This document shows, in pieces, positions 48,767 to 54,500 of a DNA stretch of 64,000 nt. The notes below the pieces were generated by a model. It was not told where the DNA came from. It did no database searches and saw only the letters and a list, made by a program, of their open reading frames with translations. Both the position numbers and the translations under genes were made by a program. The DNA is taken from positions 2,157,883 through 2,221,882 of the forward strand of contig OZ007516.1 in NCBI GenBank assembly GCA_963931865.1, given 5' to 3'. The stretch's first letter is position 1; every line of letters begins with the position of its first letter. This stretch comes from Axinella damicornis (taxonomy: Eukaryota; Porifera; Demospongiae; Axinellida; Axinellidae).

Positions 48767-50503
48767 GCAAGGGAGGCAGGGAGACGGGAGTAGGGAGATG
48801 AGAGTAAGGGAGATAGGAGTAGAGGGGAGAGGAGCAAGGGAGGCAGGAGTAGGTGAGATGGGAGTTAGCAAACAGGTTCTTTATACCGTCTGCCTCTCAT
48901 ACTTCACCAGGTTCGCACAAGCCAAGAAGTGCAGCAACGAAGGAAGAGCTTTGATGCATCTAGATTATCAGCAGTATCGCACCAAAGTCGAGAGGATGTG
49001 TAACATAAGGTACAAAGCTGCTATGTCACCCTCAGAGTAGGCTGAGCATGGAGGGTGTATATTTGGGTGGGTGTGAGTATATGTATCTGGGTGCATGGAT
49101 GTGTGTGTGTGTGTGTGCCTTCGGTGGGGGTAGCTAGTGTGGTGGTTTGTCTTATAGCCTTCTCATAGAACCCGTGCACTTGACCTGTTCACTGCACTCA
49201 TTTGCGTAGCAATAAATCCATATTTCCGTTCTGAACTGTTCAATAGTAGTGTTGTATGATATGTGCATGTACTGTTCGCTTGCAGGCCTCTTCCGAACCA
49301 CTCGTACGTGGAGGATTACATCAGGGCTTACTACCTCTCCGAGAGCGACACTGATGAGTGGCTAAGAAAACACCAGGTAAGTAGCAGATATGCATGTGCT
49401 CGTAACATTTCATTAGTGCCACGACTGTAGCTCACATGAGGAACTTGCGTTCCTCACTGAAGTACAATGATTCCCAGACCCCACTGGGAACTTGCTTAGC
49501 CTGCTGGACAATGATTCCCAGACCCCACTGGGAACTTGCTTAGCCTGCTGGACAATGATTCCCAGACCCCACTGGGAACTTGCTTAGCCTGCTGGACCAG
49601 TTCCATCCTAAACAGCAGGACATTATTAGTACGAAGCTGCAACTGCAATGTAGGTGACAAGTACGAAGCCTTTCACAGCTTTCGAGATGAGATGATTGCC
49701 TTTCATATCACCACACCTTCGGAGATGAGAAGGCGGTGTATGGTGCCTATCATGTTACTAGTAATGCTGTCTTGTGAGTATGAAAGGAATTCATAGCCTC
49801 GTTCCCAGGCCTTCTCACCCCAGCGTTTGTCGCTTGCAGTACTGACGCGTTAGTACTGCAAGCGACAATAGCTGGGGTGAGAAGGCCTGGGAACGAGGCT
49901 AAGAAATTCACAGTTGCCTCTTCCTCCAAAGTTGTTCCGCTGCACTTACCACCAATAAGGGATAAAACTAGTCCAGGTTGTTTCCAGGAAGAGTAGCGCT
50001 CCTGGTGTGGTTAGGAGGAAGTGCATGTCTACACCACAGGGAAAACTACCTGTAAATACGGGACTGGACGGGCACCGTCAGCATCAGAGTTGCTCTGTGA
50101 TCGCACCGTCCGCTTGCCCATTGAAGTCCATGGTGGGAACATTTCACTATTGTATACATGTATTTGCTGCATAGACCACACCTACGGGCATTCCTATAAG
50201 CAAAATTGCCGAAAAGGCCAAATACAAGTGTTCCCACCATGGACTCGTACAGGCAAGCGGACGGTGTTGACACGAAGCAGCTCGGTGCCCACCCAGTCCC
50301 CGTATCTGGAGTAGTTTCCGTATCTGGAGTAGTTTTCCTGCCCTTGCTAGTTTATCAGTTCGCTCTCTGCTCTGTGCCGTACACAGGAGTACTCCCTGAA
50401 GCAGCTGCAGACCCTGGTGCAGAGTGGTGTGGGCACTCGCATCAACAAGAGATCCCGGCAGAAACTATTTGCCATAATCGAGGAACGTGACCGATTGAGA
50501 TAG
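16563..50503 (+). CDS. VPS50: VPS50 / syndetin, EARP complex subunit (37 exons)
   Basis: Subunit that, with VPS51-VPS53, forms the EARP tethering complex for endosomal recycling. Exons: 16563-16610, 17100-17153, 17976-18023, 18308-18376, 18606-18677, 19286-19339, 19750-19820, 20857-20974, 22062-22097, 22486-22568, 23182-23224, 23462-23560, 23890-23970, 25044-25109, 25434-25481, 25734-25901, 26313-26407, 26618-26716, 27337-27427, 42113-42188, 42323-42405, 42672-42723, 42783-42840, 42982-43076, 43517-43608, 45205-45231, 45459-45548, 45802-45849, 46025-46116, 46751-46847, 47333-47407, 47633-47716, 47827-47867, 48365-48445, 48911-49009, 49286-49376, 50387-50503. All junctions are AG/GT and all phases agree, giving about 946 residues (human about 964). 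Landmarks close to the vertebrate protein are [69 protein letters not shown] and [19 protein letters not shown]. An acidic linker (EEEEEGED) lies in exon 21. Exons 2-3 are the least conserved and least certain. Confidence 0.93.
18421..18570. repeat. CA/GT microsatellite
   Basis: About 150 bases of nearly pure CA with minor AT and GA interruptions, in VPS50 intron 4. Confidence 0.97.
19605..19705. repeat. Dispersed repeat shared with 57200-57340
   Basis: A G-rich run, then CACTATTCAATCGCCCCCC and TTCTCTATGTTTTGTTTTGC. The same order recurs at 57245-57340 in the PIP4K2 introns, with longer C tracts. Confidence 0.65.
19881..19970. mobile_element. Palindromic MITE, long subtype (VPS50 intron 7)
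   Basis: Arms TAGCCTCGTACCCAGTCCCA and its inverted partner, with inner CGCCCAGCTTTTTGTC sequence. No target-site duplication was found, so it is degraded or rearranged. Confidence 0.75.
19982..20400 (+). repeat. Dispersed 0.42-kb repeat, copy 2 (VPS50 intron 7)
   Basis: Aligns with 7093-7512 in the same orientation, with scattered substitutions and small indels. It starts 11 bases after a palindromic MITE. Confidence 0.8.
22636..22717. mobile_element. Palindromic MITE, long subtype (VPS50 intron 10)
   Basis: Near-perfect inverted arms beginning TAGCCTCGTTCCCAGTCCCA. Perfect 9-bp target-site duplication GACAAACCC at 22627-22635 and 22718-22726. Confidence 0.92.
24050..24676. mobile_element. 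Foldback-type repeat in VPS50 intron 13
   Basis: The core, 24405-24676, starts GTATCTTGGGCTAGGAATGA and ends with its inverted form. About 60 bases at each end are inverted copies of one another (both contain ATTGTGATCAGC in opposite orientation). The preceding 350 bases are also shared with 43671-44196 in intron 25 of the same gene. Confidence 0.75.
24941..24987. mobile_element. Palindromic MITE, short subtype (VPS50 intron 13)
   Basis: 20-bp arms with one mismatch. Flanking 9-mers TACTATGAG and TATTATGAG differ at one base. Confidence 0.88.
25500..25539. mobile_element. Palindromic MITE, short subtype (VPS50 intron 15)
   Basis: 40-bp element with TAGCCTCATTCCCAG arms and a perfect 9-bp duplication CCATGCAGT at 25491-25499 and 25540-25548. 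It lies 18 bases after the exon 15 donor. Confidence 0.92.
26984..27192. repeat. 24-bp tandem array built from MITE arm sequence
   Basis: Units of CTAGCCTTGTTCCCAGGCTCCTCC start at 27007, 27031, 27055, 27079 and 27103. The matching inverted arm, GGAGGAGCCTCGGAATGAGGC, is present once at 27169-27192. The structure reads as one palindromic MITE whose left arm has been amplified about fivefold. Confidence 0.85.
28190..28757 (+). repeat. Dispersed element with internal CTGCTGCTCCCC minisatellite
   Basis: Contains about ten imperfect units around CTGCTGCTCCCCGATTGCGT, then a tail ending CCACTTCCGTTG and a CA run. A shorter inverted copy is at 52415-52710, sharing the GCTCTCTGTGCA and GGAAGTGGGATG segments. 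Long open frames across it are a product of the repeat. Confidence 0.7.
29130..29275. repeat. Dispersed repeat shared with 61180-61265
   Basis: AGCCCAGACACGGCCATGCT and the following TTTGGGTG/TTCGGGTG and CCCACCTCCCC segments recur in order at 61180-61265 with small changes. Confidence 0.55.
29361..29540. repeat. 20-bp tandem repeat, nine units
   Basis: Nine adjacent copies of GATGCTCCTTCACCACC(G/A)TA, differing only at one G/A position. Confidence 0.97.
29572..29769 (-). pseudogene. Best copy of the KWPGSW module (exon-like)
   Basis: An open 65-codon stretch with [20 protein letters not shown] followed by [20 protein letters not shown]. Pieces recur at 10213-10310 (+), 34260-34320 (-; first half only) and 41500-41610 (-; second half, [20 protein letters not shown]). 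A CCTCAG acceptor splits it into two halves at some copies, so it was probably two exons of a BEN-family gene. The domain is not one I recognise. Confidence 0.5.
29795..30051. repeat. 0.25-kb duplicated segment, copy 1
   Basis: GGTTAGTTTACCAAACCACA through GGCGAGTTTTTTAGTGTAGG is almost identical to 36174-36421. A shorter copy at 33092-33177 is fused directly to a BEN exon remnant. Confidence 0.85.
30342..31010. mobile_element. hAT-like MITE
   Basis: Terminal inverted repeats TAGTGCTGGGCGATA (30342-30356) and the exact inverse (30996-31010). GATTTGG stands at 30331-30337 and directly after the right end at 31011-31017, close to the 8-bp target duplication of hAT elements. The TIR resembles GTGCTGGGCGATA ends common in animal hAT MITEs. 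The 669-bp interior has no transposase. Confidence 0.75.
31363..32372. repeat. Three spaced copies of a roughly 200-bp segment
   Basis: TGTATGCACAGACTTGGGAG through ATTGAACAGGATCCTGAATG occurs from about 31363, 31731 and 32201, with unrelated sequence between copies. A fourth, decayed piece is near 34985-35100. Confidence 0.85.
32795..32945. repeat. Tandem duplication, about 73-bp unit
   Basis: TGTTCATATTTGTTCATGTT through CAGTATCAAAGATTC occurs twice in succession. Just upstream, 32380-32457 holds a second duplication of CTCACTGTGCAAGACAGGCT. Confidence 0.85.
33176..33343 (-). pseudogene. BEN exon copy with the core deleted
   Basis: Starts after TTTCAG at 33343 like the 9685 exon, but jumps from the EILFT codons straight to the TSKDERR codons, losing [10 protein letters not shown], the centre of the BEN motif. 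The upstream intron sequence (to about 33430) still matches 9600-9684. Confidence 0.7.
33824..33967 (-). CDS. Exon-like frame, unknown protein
   Basis: After TCATCTCAAG a 47-codon frame reads [20 protein letters not shown] then [20 protein letters not shown] and IDRSLIH, stop. The composition is clearly protein-like. A degraded relative of its end ([11 protein letters not shown]) lies at about 33440-33470. It may be an exon of the BEN family or of a different lost gene. No family recognised. Confidence 0.35.
   Translation of the reverse strand, partial: VDIHGKVEIFEMDKKTIAGDILYQLKERGLSKDGYELFDNIDRSLIH
34390..34570 (-). pseudogene. BEN exon copy with a frameshift
   Basis: Keeps [20 protein letters not shown] and [18 protein letters not shown]. 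An 8-base deletion after the latter, relative to 36935-37153, shifts the frame. About 100 bases further on, the first half of the KWPGSW module follows (34260-34320). Confidence 0.7.
35094..35778. repeat. Triplicated segment of about 220-260 bp with decayed BEN exon starts
   Basis: Copies begin at 35094, 35352 and 35573 with CCCGT(G/A)CCTGAGTAGCGG. On the minus strand each contains GACACCGCGTGTCCC or a relative, then GGCCAAAGCTCAAGACCAGC, which matches the start of the diverged BEN exon near 36440 ([18 protein letters not shown]) but with disrupted frames. Confidence 0.75.
35786..36208 (-). CDS. Hypothetical Ser/Pro-rich basic ORF, 140 residues
   Basis: Open frame with a serine run, a proline-rich stretch, a basic cluster [14 protein letters not shown] that would serve as a nuclear signal, then [20 protein letters not shown], which looks like genuine protein. 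It lies among BEN-family pieces on the same strand and may be one of their exons. Much of the first half is encoded by GGA/GGT repeats, so it could be fortuitous. Confidence 0.3.
   Translation of the reverse strand: MPSIAMWFGKLTSSSSSSSSPSTRSPPWKRWRGWRSPKPNTPNPPTRAISPIGFPPGTSKADASSSSSSKPTRNKKRRRRNRQLQMLKEVSEAVCVADFSALRELVFNYWYTGGAHIAGTSTWTERPCELEVKAISYQPD
36174..36421. repeat. 0.25-kb duplicated segment, copy 2
   Basis: Near-identical to 29795-30051, differing by a six-base deletion (ATGTTG) and few substitutions. It overlaps the upstream end of the hypothetical ORF. Confidence 0.85.
36421..36720 (-). pseudogene. Ser/Gln/Pro-rich exon plus diverged BEN exon start
   Basis: On the minus strand [20 protein letters not shown] and [20 protein letters not shown] form an open low-complexity linker. 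After an internal CCATTTCAG, a second frame gives [20 protein letters not shown], related to DIIICGRHVSKRKLAST of the intact BEN exon. No BEN core follows, so this is a remnant or a distant subfamily. Confidence 0.4.
36935..37153 (-). CDS. Intact BEN-domain terminal exon
   Basis: After TTTCAG, an open exon to TAA at 36935 encodes [58 protein letters not shown] and [14 protein letters not shown]. It is about 85% alike to the + strand exon at 9685-9912, and the intron before it is also conserved (37154-37220 against 9600-9684). It could belong to a live minus-strand gene nested in VPS50 intron 19; possible upstream coiled-coil exons are at 38890-39020 and 41260-41400, but I could not join them. 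Confidence 0.5.
   Translation of the reverse strand, partial: DIIIICGRRVCKKKFSSAKELDNADKSTLKLLEILFTQEELVNGNLTGSTTSKDERHKATVQKLAEDRIKIF
37690..37855 (-). pseudogene. Diverged BEN exon remnant
   Basis: CATTTCAGGACATTATCTGC begins like the BEN exon and continues [20 protein letters not shown] in another frame. The frames are interrupted and no NLTG core remains. Confidence 0.45.
37863..38310. repeat. 82-bp tandem repeat, 5.5 units
   Basis: Units starting AGTTTCATTTTGTACGGCTG at 37863, 37945, 38027, 38109, 38192 and 38274, nearly identical, including GGCATACGTTGGTCATCAAA. Confidence 0.97.
38890..39020 (-). pseudogene. Coiled-coil exon-like copy
   Basis: The minus strand reads [20 protein letters not shown] and [12 protein letters not shown] relative at 41260-41400 reads [20 protein letters not shown] and LQRTLESET. 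The pattern suggests a coiled coil, consistent with an exon upstream of a BEN domain. Confidence 0.45.
39029..39440 (-). repeat. 147-bp tandem repeat, about three units, open in frame
   Basis: Units start at 39029, 39176 and 39323. 147 is a multiple of three and both strands stay open (minus: [20 protein letters not shown] then [13 protein letters not shown]). It joins directly to the coiled-coil exon at 38890-39020. It could be a repeated protein segment or merely a young tandem array. Confidence 0.6.
39708..39905 (-). CDS. Exon-like frame, unknown protein
   Basis: The minus strand reads [40 protein letters not shown] and [20 protein letters not shown], ending at a GTAGGT donor near 39708. 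It is well-formed protein with a basic patch. The longer frame upstream (to 40194) looks noncoding. Its position between BEN-family pieces suggests an exon of that family. No domain recognised. Confidence 0.4.
40637..40961. repeat. 13-bp tandem repeat, exactly 25 perfect units
   Basis: CATGCCCACGCAG repeated 25 times without a single change. Because 13 is not a multiple of three and no phase has a stop, every frame is open on both strands; these frames are artefacts. Confidence 0.98.
41625..41727. repeat. 22-bp tandem repeat
   Basis: About four and a half units of GTCGTGATGGATGCCGTGGTTG, one shortened. It directly adjoins the KWPGSW module remnant at 41500-41610. Confidence 0.9.
42405..42560. 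repeat. GA-rich microsatellite cluster
   Basis: GAGAGA runs and GAGGACCTCATGGACA copies in VPS50 intron 21. The copies are duplicates of the end of exon 21, so this intron contains decayed exon duplications. Confidence 0.8.
43671..44976. mobile_element. Foldback-repeat cluster in VPS50 intron 25
   Basis: Two full copies of the roughly 273-bp foldback element (44197-44469 and 44704-44976), plus flanking partial copies near 43671-44196 and 44520-44700. Each full copy has GTATCTTGGGCTAGGAATGA at one end and its inverse at the other. The same element is in intron 13. Confidence 0.8.
45049..45099. mobile_element. Palindromic MITE, TAGCCTCCAACCCAG variant
   Basis: Arms TAGCCTCCAACCCAG and CTGGGTTCGAGGCTA, near-complementary. 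GGGTGGTTG precedes it; the base run after it is only partly similar. Confidence 0.75.
45118..45162. mobile_element. Palindromic MITE, TAGCCTCAAACCCAG variant
   Basis: Inverted arms TAGCCTCAAACCCAG and CTGGGTTTGAGTCTA. Perfect 9-bp duplication GGGTGGTTG at 45109-45117 and 45163-45171. Confidence 0.88.
46165..46713. repeat. 16-bp minisatellite, about 34 units
   Basis: GCTGCATGAACAGACA repeated across VPS50 intron 29 with a block of variant units (GACTGCGTGAACAGAC). Each unit junction forms the palindrome CAGCTG. Long minus-strand frames across it are artefacts. Confidence 0.96.
47020..47158. repeat. 29-bp tandem repeat
   Basis: About four and a half units of GCTTGCCTGGTTCACCGTCC plus GCCTTATAG in VPS50 intron 30. 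Confidence 0.9.
47876..47972. mobile_element. Degraded palindromic MITE (VPS50 intron 33)
   Basis: Starts TAGCCTCGTTCCCCGGCGCT eight bases after the exon donor, with GCTCGTTCCCAGG repeated. The right arm is present (CCAATTACCGAGCACCTGGG) but lacks the GAGGCTA end. A second degraded pair spans 48049-48313. Confidence 0.6.
49465..49600. repeat. 44-bp tandem triplication containing MITE-like arms
   Basis: Units starting TTCCCAGACCCCACTGGGAA at 49471, 49515 and 49559 and ending GCTTAGCCTGCTGGACAATG. Confidence 0.9.
49794..49901. mobile_element. Palindromic MITE, long subtype (VPS50 intron 36)
   Basis: The longest well-preserved copy: TAGCCTCGTTCCCAGGCCTT, then CTCACCCCAGC and TTGTCGCTTGCAGTACTG, mirrored on the right. 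Flanking 9-mers AGGAATTCA and AGAAATTCA differ at one base. Confidence 0.92.
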
Positions 50504-51559
50504 CCTGATTTGTGTACTTGATACAATAGCCTCGTGGTGTTCAGAAATTATATTGTACAAATCTCTGTTATTTTTACTGCTGTATAAATATTATTATACT
50601 GTTAGTTGCTACCAGAGGATAGATTTTTCATGCTATAATTTCGGGAGAAGTAATATTCTAGAGGTTCCAGTTTCTTCAACATGACCCTTATGGATGGTAC
50701 CGTATTTTGATTGGCATAATTATAGCAGTTTGCATGTCCCCCAATTAAGATGCACATAATAATTATATGGAAACCCTGCACATAATATGGATGATGGCTA
50801 ATTTCCTGGAAGACTATAATATGCAAGTGAAACCTCGATCTGGCCATATAATAGTAGCCCTCTGAGATAGGGACATAATAATTATTATAATAGACCTCCA
50901 CAAAGATGTTTGGTTCCTGTATATAATTGTGTCCCTTAACTCTTTACCAACCATAATTAGGGAAGCAAAACCCTGTATTAAAGTATAACGCCTAGTATTA
51001 TATTCCCCATATAAATTCTTATGGGCTTATGGGGCGGAGCTCATGACGGCTTTTGCAGTCATTGGTTGGTAAAGAGTTAATTGTCGATATCAGGAGCATG
51101 ACCCACCGATGGAGGGTTGAACTATAGCATGTTGTGATCCTTCACGCCTTACGGTCATACCTTATATAGAAGACTGTGGTACTGCACAAACACCAATTTT
51201 GCATGGCCCCTTGCCGTATAAGGTAAAAGTTTGGGACATGTGAACACCTATACACTACTTCTGCTAGAGCGCGTGTGCTGAGATCCGACGCTCCTTTGGC
51301 AGCTCATGCGCTCCTGTTGATACAAGTTGATGGAGGTGAACTGTTATGACAAAAACACCCTCGTTATATAACTGTACACACACTGTAGACATGTATATAA
51401 ACTATACTAGCAATGCACCACATAACACTATATAGAAGAGACTTTGTACACATACATACATACATAGGATAGGGTGGCAGAGACCACTTATACTGCTACT
51501 AAAGGGAAGAAAGACTTATATAATCCAGACATTCATATTGCTATAGATACCTAACAGTG
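50504..51559. other. Convergent AT-rich spacer, VPS50 and PIP4K2 3' ends
   Basis: Holds both 3' untranslated regions. TGTATAAATATTATTATAC at 50580-50598 could be near the VPS50 cleavage region. No gene, MITE or array recognised. Confidence 0.5.
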
Positions 51560-54500
51560 TTAATCGACAATTTTTGACAAGAATTCCAAGAATCTTCTGC
51601 TATACTGTTCAGGTCTCACCGTAGAAATTTCTGCACCAGCCTATGGACAAGAACACAGATACCACTGAGTCACAGACATTGGTCAATCACAGAAGCAATG
51701 CCATAGATGTGTTGCTGTAGGGCAGTTCATTTAGGGAGGTAGACTTTATACCCTTGCAAAATTACCTGCTCCTTTTTAGCCGAATACGTGACCTTGCCCA
51801 ACCGAAAAGCAGGTGGTTCAAAGGTCACGTGACGTATGTGGCTTAAAAGCGGAGCAGGATCAAGACGGTGTGGGAATGAGGCCTAGTTAACTGAACATGA
51901 GCTCTGTAAGGCACCATTCTTGGAACAAGGAAACTGCAGTGGAGAACTAAACTGGTCTCCAGGCTCCCTCCTATGTGTGTGGCAATGAAAGTACCTTTCA
52001 TCGCCACATAATTACGCAGCGAGAGCCTGGGAACGACGCTAGTGGAGAACTGAAGTCCTCCTGACAACAAAGAGTAACCACACGTACATTTCTAACAATT
52101 ATTATTCAGTTCTGGGGAAAAATGGTATTACTGTCTTGCATTAAAAAATTGGAATGAGAGAGTTTGCATACCCCATGTTTCATGGTTTTCGCGGCGTGAG
52201 CTGCTCTTTTTCTTGCCCCGTAATTTGTCAGCACATCGATGAGCGCCAGGAAGTACACCTGCGGTTTCACACCTGCACGGGTAAAGAAGAGGCCACTCGG
52301 AAGATGATGGTATGACCTCATCAAGAGCACACAGGGAGTATCAACTTTCCTACAGCTGTAGCATCCTTATATGGTAACACTGACCGGATGCATCATATTT
52401 TAGTGTGTGTCTGTGTGTCTGTGTGTAACGGAAGTGGGATGGGACTAACTAGTGACACGTGACCTTTGTACTTCACTACAAGCTCCGAACCTACTCCACG
52501 AAGAATGGTCAAGAAACTTTGGACAGGGGCTGGAACCTTCCCAAACAGCTGGAGAGCAGTAGCTGAAGCAGGCACAACCGGAGATGAAGCGGACCCAATC
52601 AGGGAGCGGCAGCGGAAGCGGACGTAATCGGGGAACAGCAGCTGCATGCACAGAGAGCTGCCTGGCACTGGACTACTTGCATGGGCGAATGAGGGGAAAG
52701 TATCTGAGCGAGCAAAGCGAAGCTACTTGTAGCCATTACTGTATCTGCACCGCTATACGTAGGTGTAACCCTGGTGGTTATTTTCAGGTCCAGCTGTATG
52801 AGATTCGAACCCAATGGTCTTGGATTCAATGGTACGTCTCAATATGCAAGACTAGTCTCGTTCCCAGGCTCCTCCCCAGCTTTTTGTCGCATACTGTATT
52901 AGACAAAAAGCCGGGGAGGAGCCTGGAACGAGGCTAATGAGAGACTAGTACCTTCAGCACTTGGTACTGCAAACACATCCACAGTCTTGTCAATGATAGG
53001 GAATAAGCCCTCGGCGAGAGCTGCCTCGACAGCCTTCTCTCCATCCACCACGGCTGGCTTGGAGATGTACGCAACAGCACCTGCTCCTTCATCTGTGGGC
53101 ATCATGAGCATGATTCGTAAAGCTTGAAATGTGTATGTGGAACAGCAGCTGGAAATAAGCGATTTAGTGGCCGAGTTTACCACAAGTTAGCAGGGACTGG
53201 GGGGAAGCTTACATGTACCTAGCCTTGAGTTGTGAGGTGGGCGCTTGGATGAGGCTACTGCCTACTGCCAAGTTATGAGGCAGGGGGTGGGAGGAGGCTA
53301 CTGCCTATGCCAAGTTATGAGGCGGGGGGGGGGGGGGGGGGGGGGGGGAGGAGGCTACTGCCTACCTAGCCTTGCTTGAGGCACGGCCTACCTGTTCCAA
53401 GTTATGAGGTGAGGGCTAGCTGCCTACCTGTTATTGCTTCATCATCTGCAGGAGACATGGGCTTTGTATCCATTGGAGTCTCAGTTGTGTCAGGGACAAC
53501 TGGATCCTGGACATCTTCAGGAGGTGGCTGGGCTTGGGCTACTTGAGGATCCGGGGATTCAAGCCCTTCACCGGAGCACATCAACTCCTCACCTAAGATG
53601 ATTGAAATAGTCAGTCAGCTAGCCAAGAGTTAGTTGGGAGTTACCCACTGCCGAAACAGACCTCATCAGTGGTGATCCCTTTCAAGGCAGGATTATACCT
53701 TTACCGTTGGGTCAACGTATAACCCTACTTTACAGGACACGGCACCTCTCTAATCGGGACAGCGAGGCCACACCTGAATTAAGGACACCTCTCTAATCGG
53801 GACAGCGAGGCCACCCCTGAATTAAGGACACCTCTCTAATCGGGACAGCGAGGACACCGCTGAATTAAGGACACCTCTCTAATCAGGACACCCGACCAAG
53901 ATGAGCAAGAACCTTATGAGAATGGGCACTAAATACACCATTGGCACTCTACGGCAAGACACACTATTATCCCGTACTCACCAGGTGTTGGTGAATGCGG
54001 TGAATGGGGGTCCCTCCCCCAGGTCGTCACTGGAAAGATATCCATTGCCCTCCTCCCCTTCTCCCTCGTCGTCCTCATCGTCAAGGTCAGGGGGAATAGT
54101 GCCATCATAGATCCCCACGAGCAAACTGTAGTCCATCAAGTTCAGCTTCTGTAGCAGCTGTAGTGTAGAGTATCAGTGTGAGCAGCTGCCCTGGTAGTGG
54201 CTACTTGTACACTCCACATCCCACACACCTGCACACTCCACATCCCCACCCCTCCACATCTCACTGCACTCCACACACTTCACATACCATACTCCTCCAC
54301 ATCCCACACCCCACACACCTGCACATCACACTCCAATGTTCTCATGAGGTTCACTTTGGCCTCCTCTCCAATGAGGATCTTCTCTCCACTCTCCGTGAAG
54401 TCATTGTCCTTCAAAGTCGGGTTGATCTTTGCCTGACAAGTAATCAACAGACACTTCAAACTCATTGCACCACAACATCACAACAAACATGCACGCTCAT

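Noticed and set aside
49465..49600. Considered as three separate palindromic MITEs
   Set aside because: Spacing is exactly 44 bp and the sequence between is identical, so it is one tandem array containing arm-like sequence, not three insertions.
52790..52830. Possible minus-strand tRNA B box (GGGTTCGAATCTC)
   Set aside because: The flanking T-stem bases do not pair and no A box or anticodon arm lies at the right distance.
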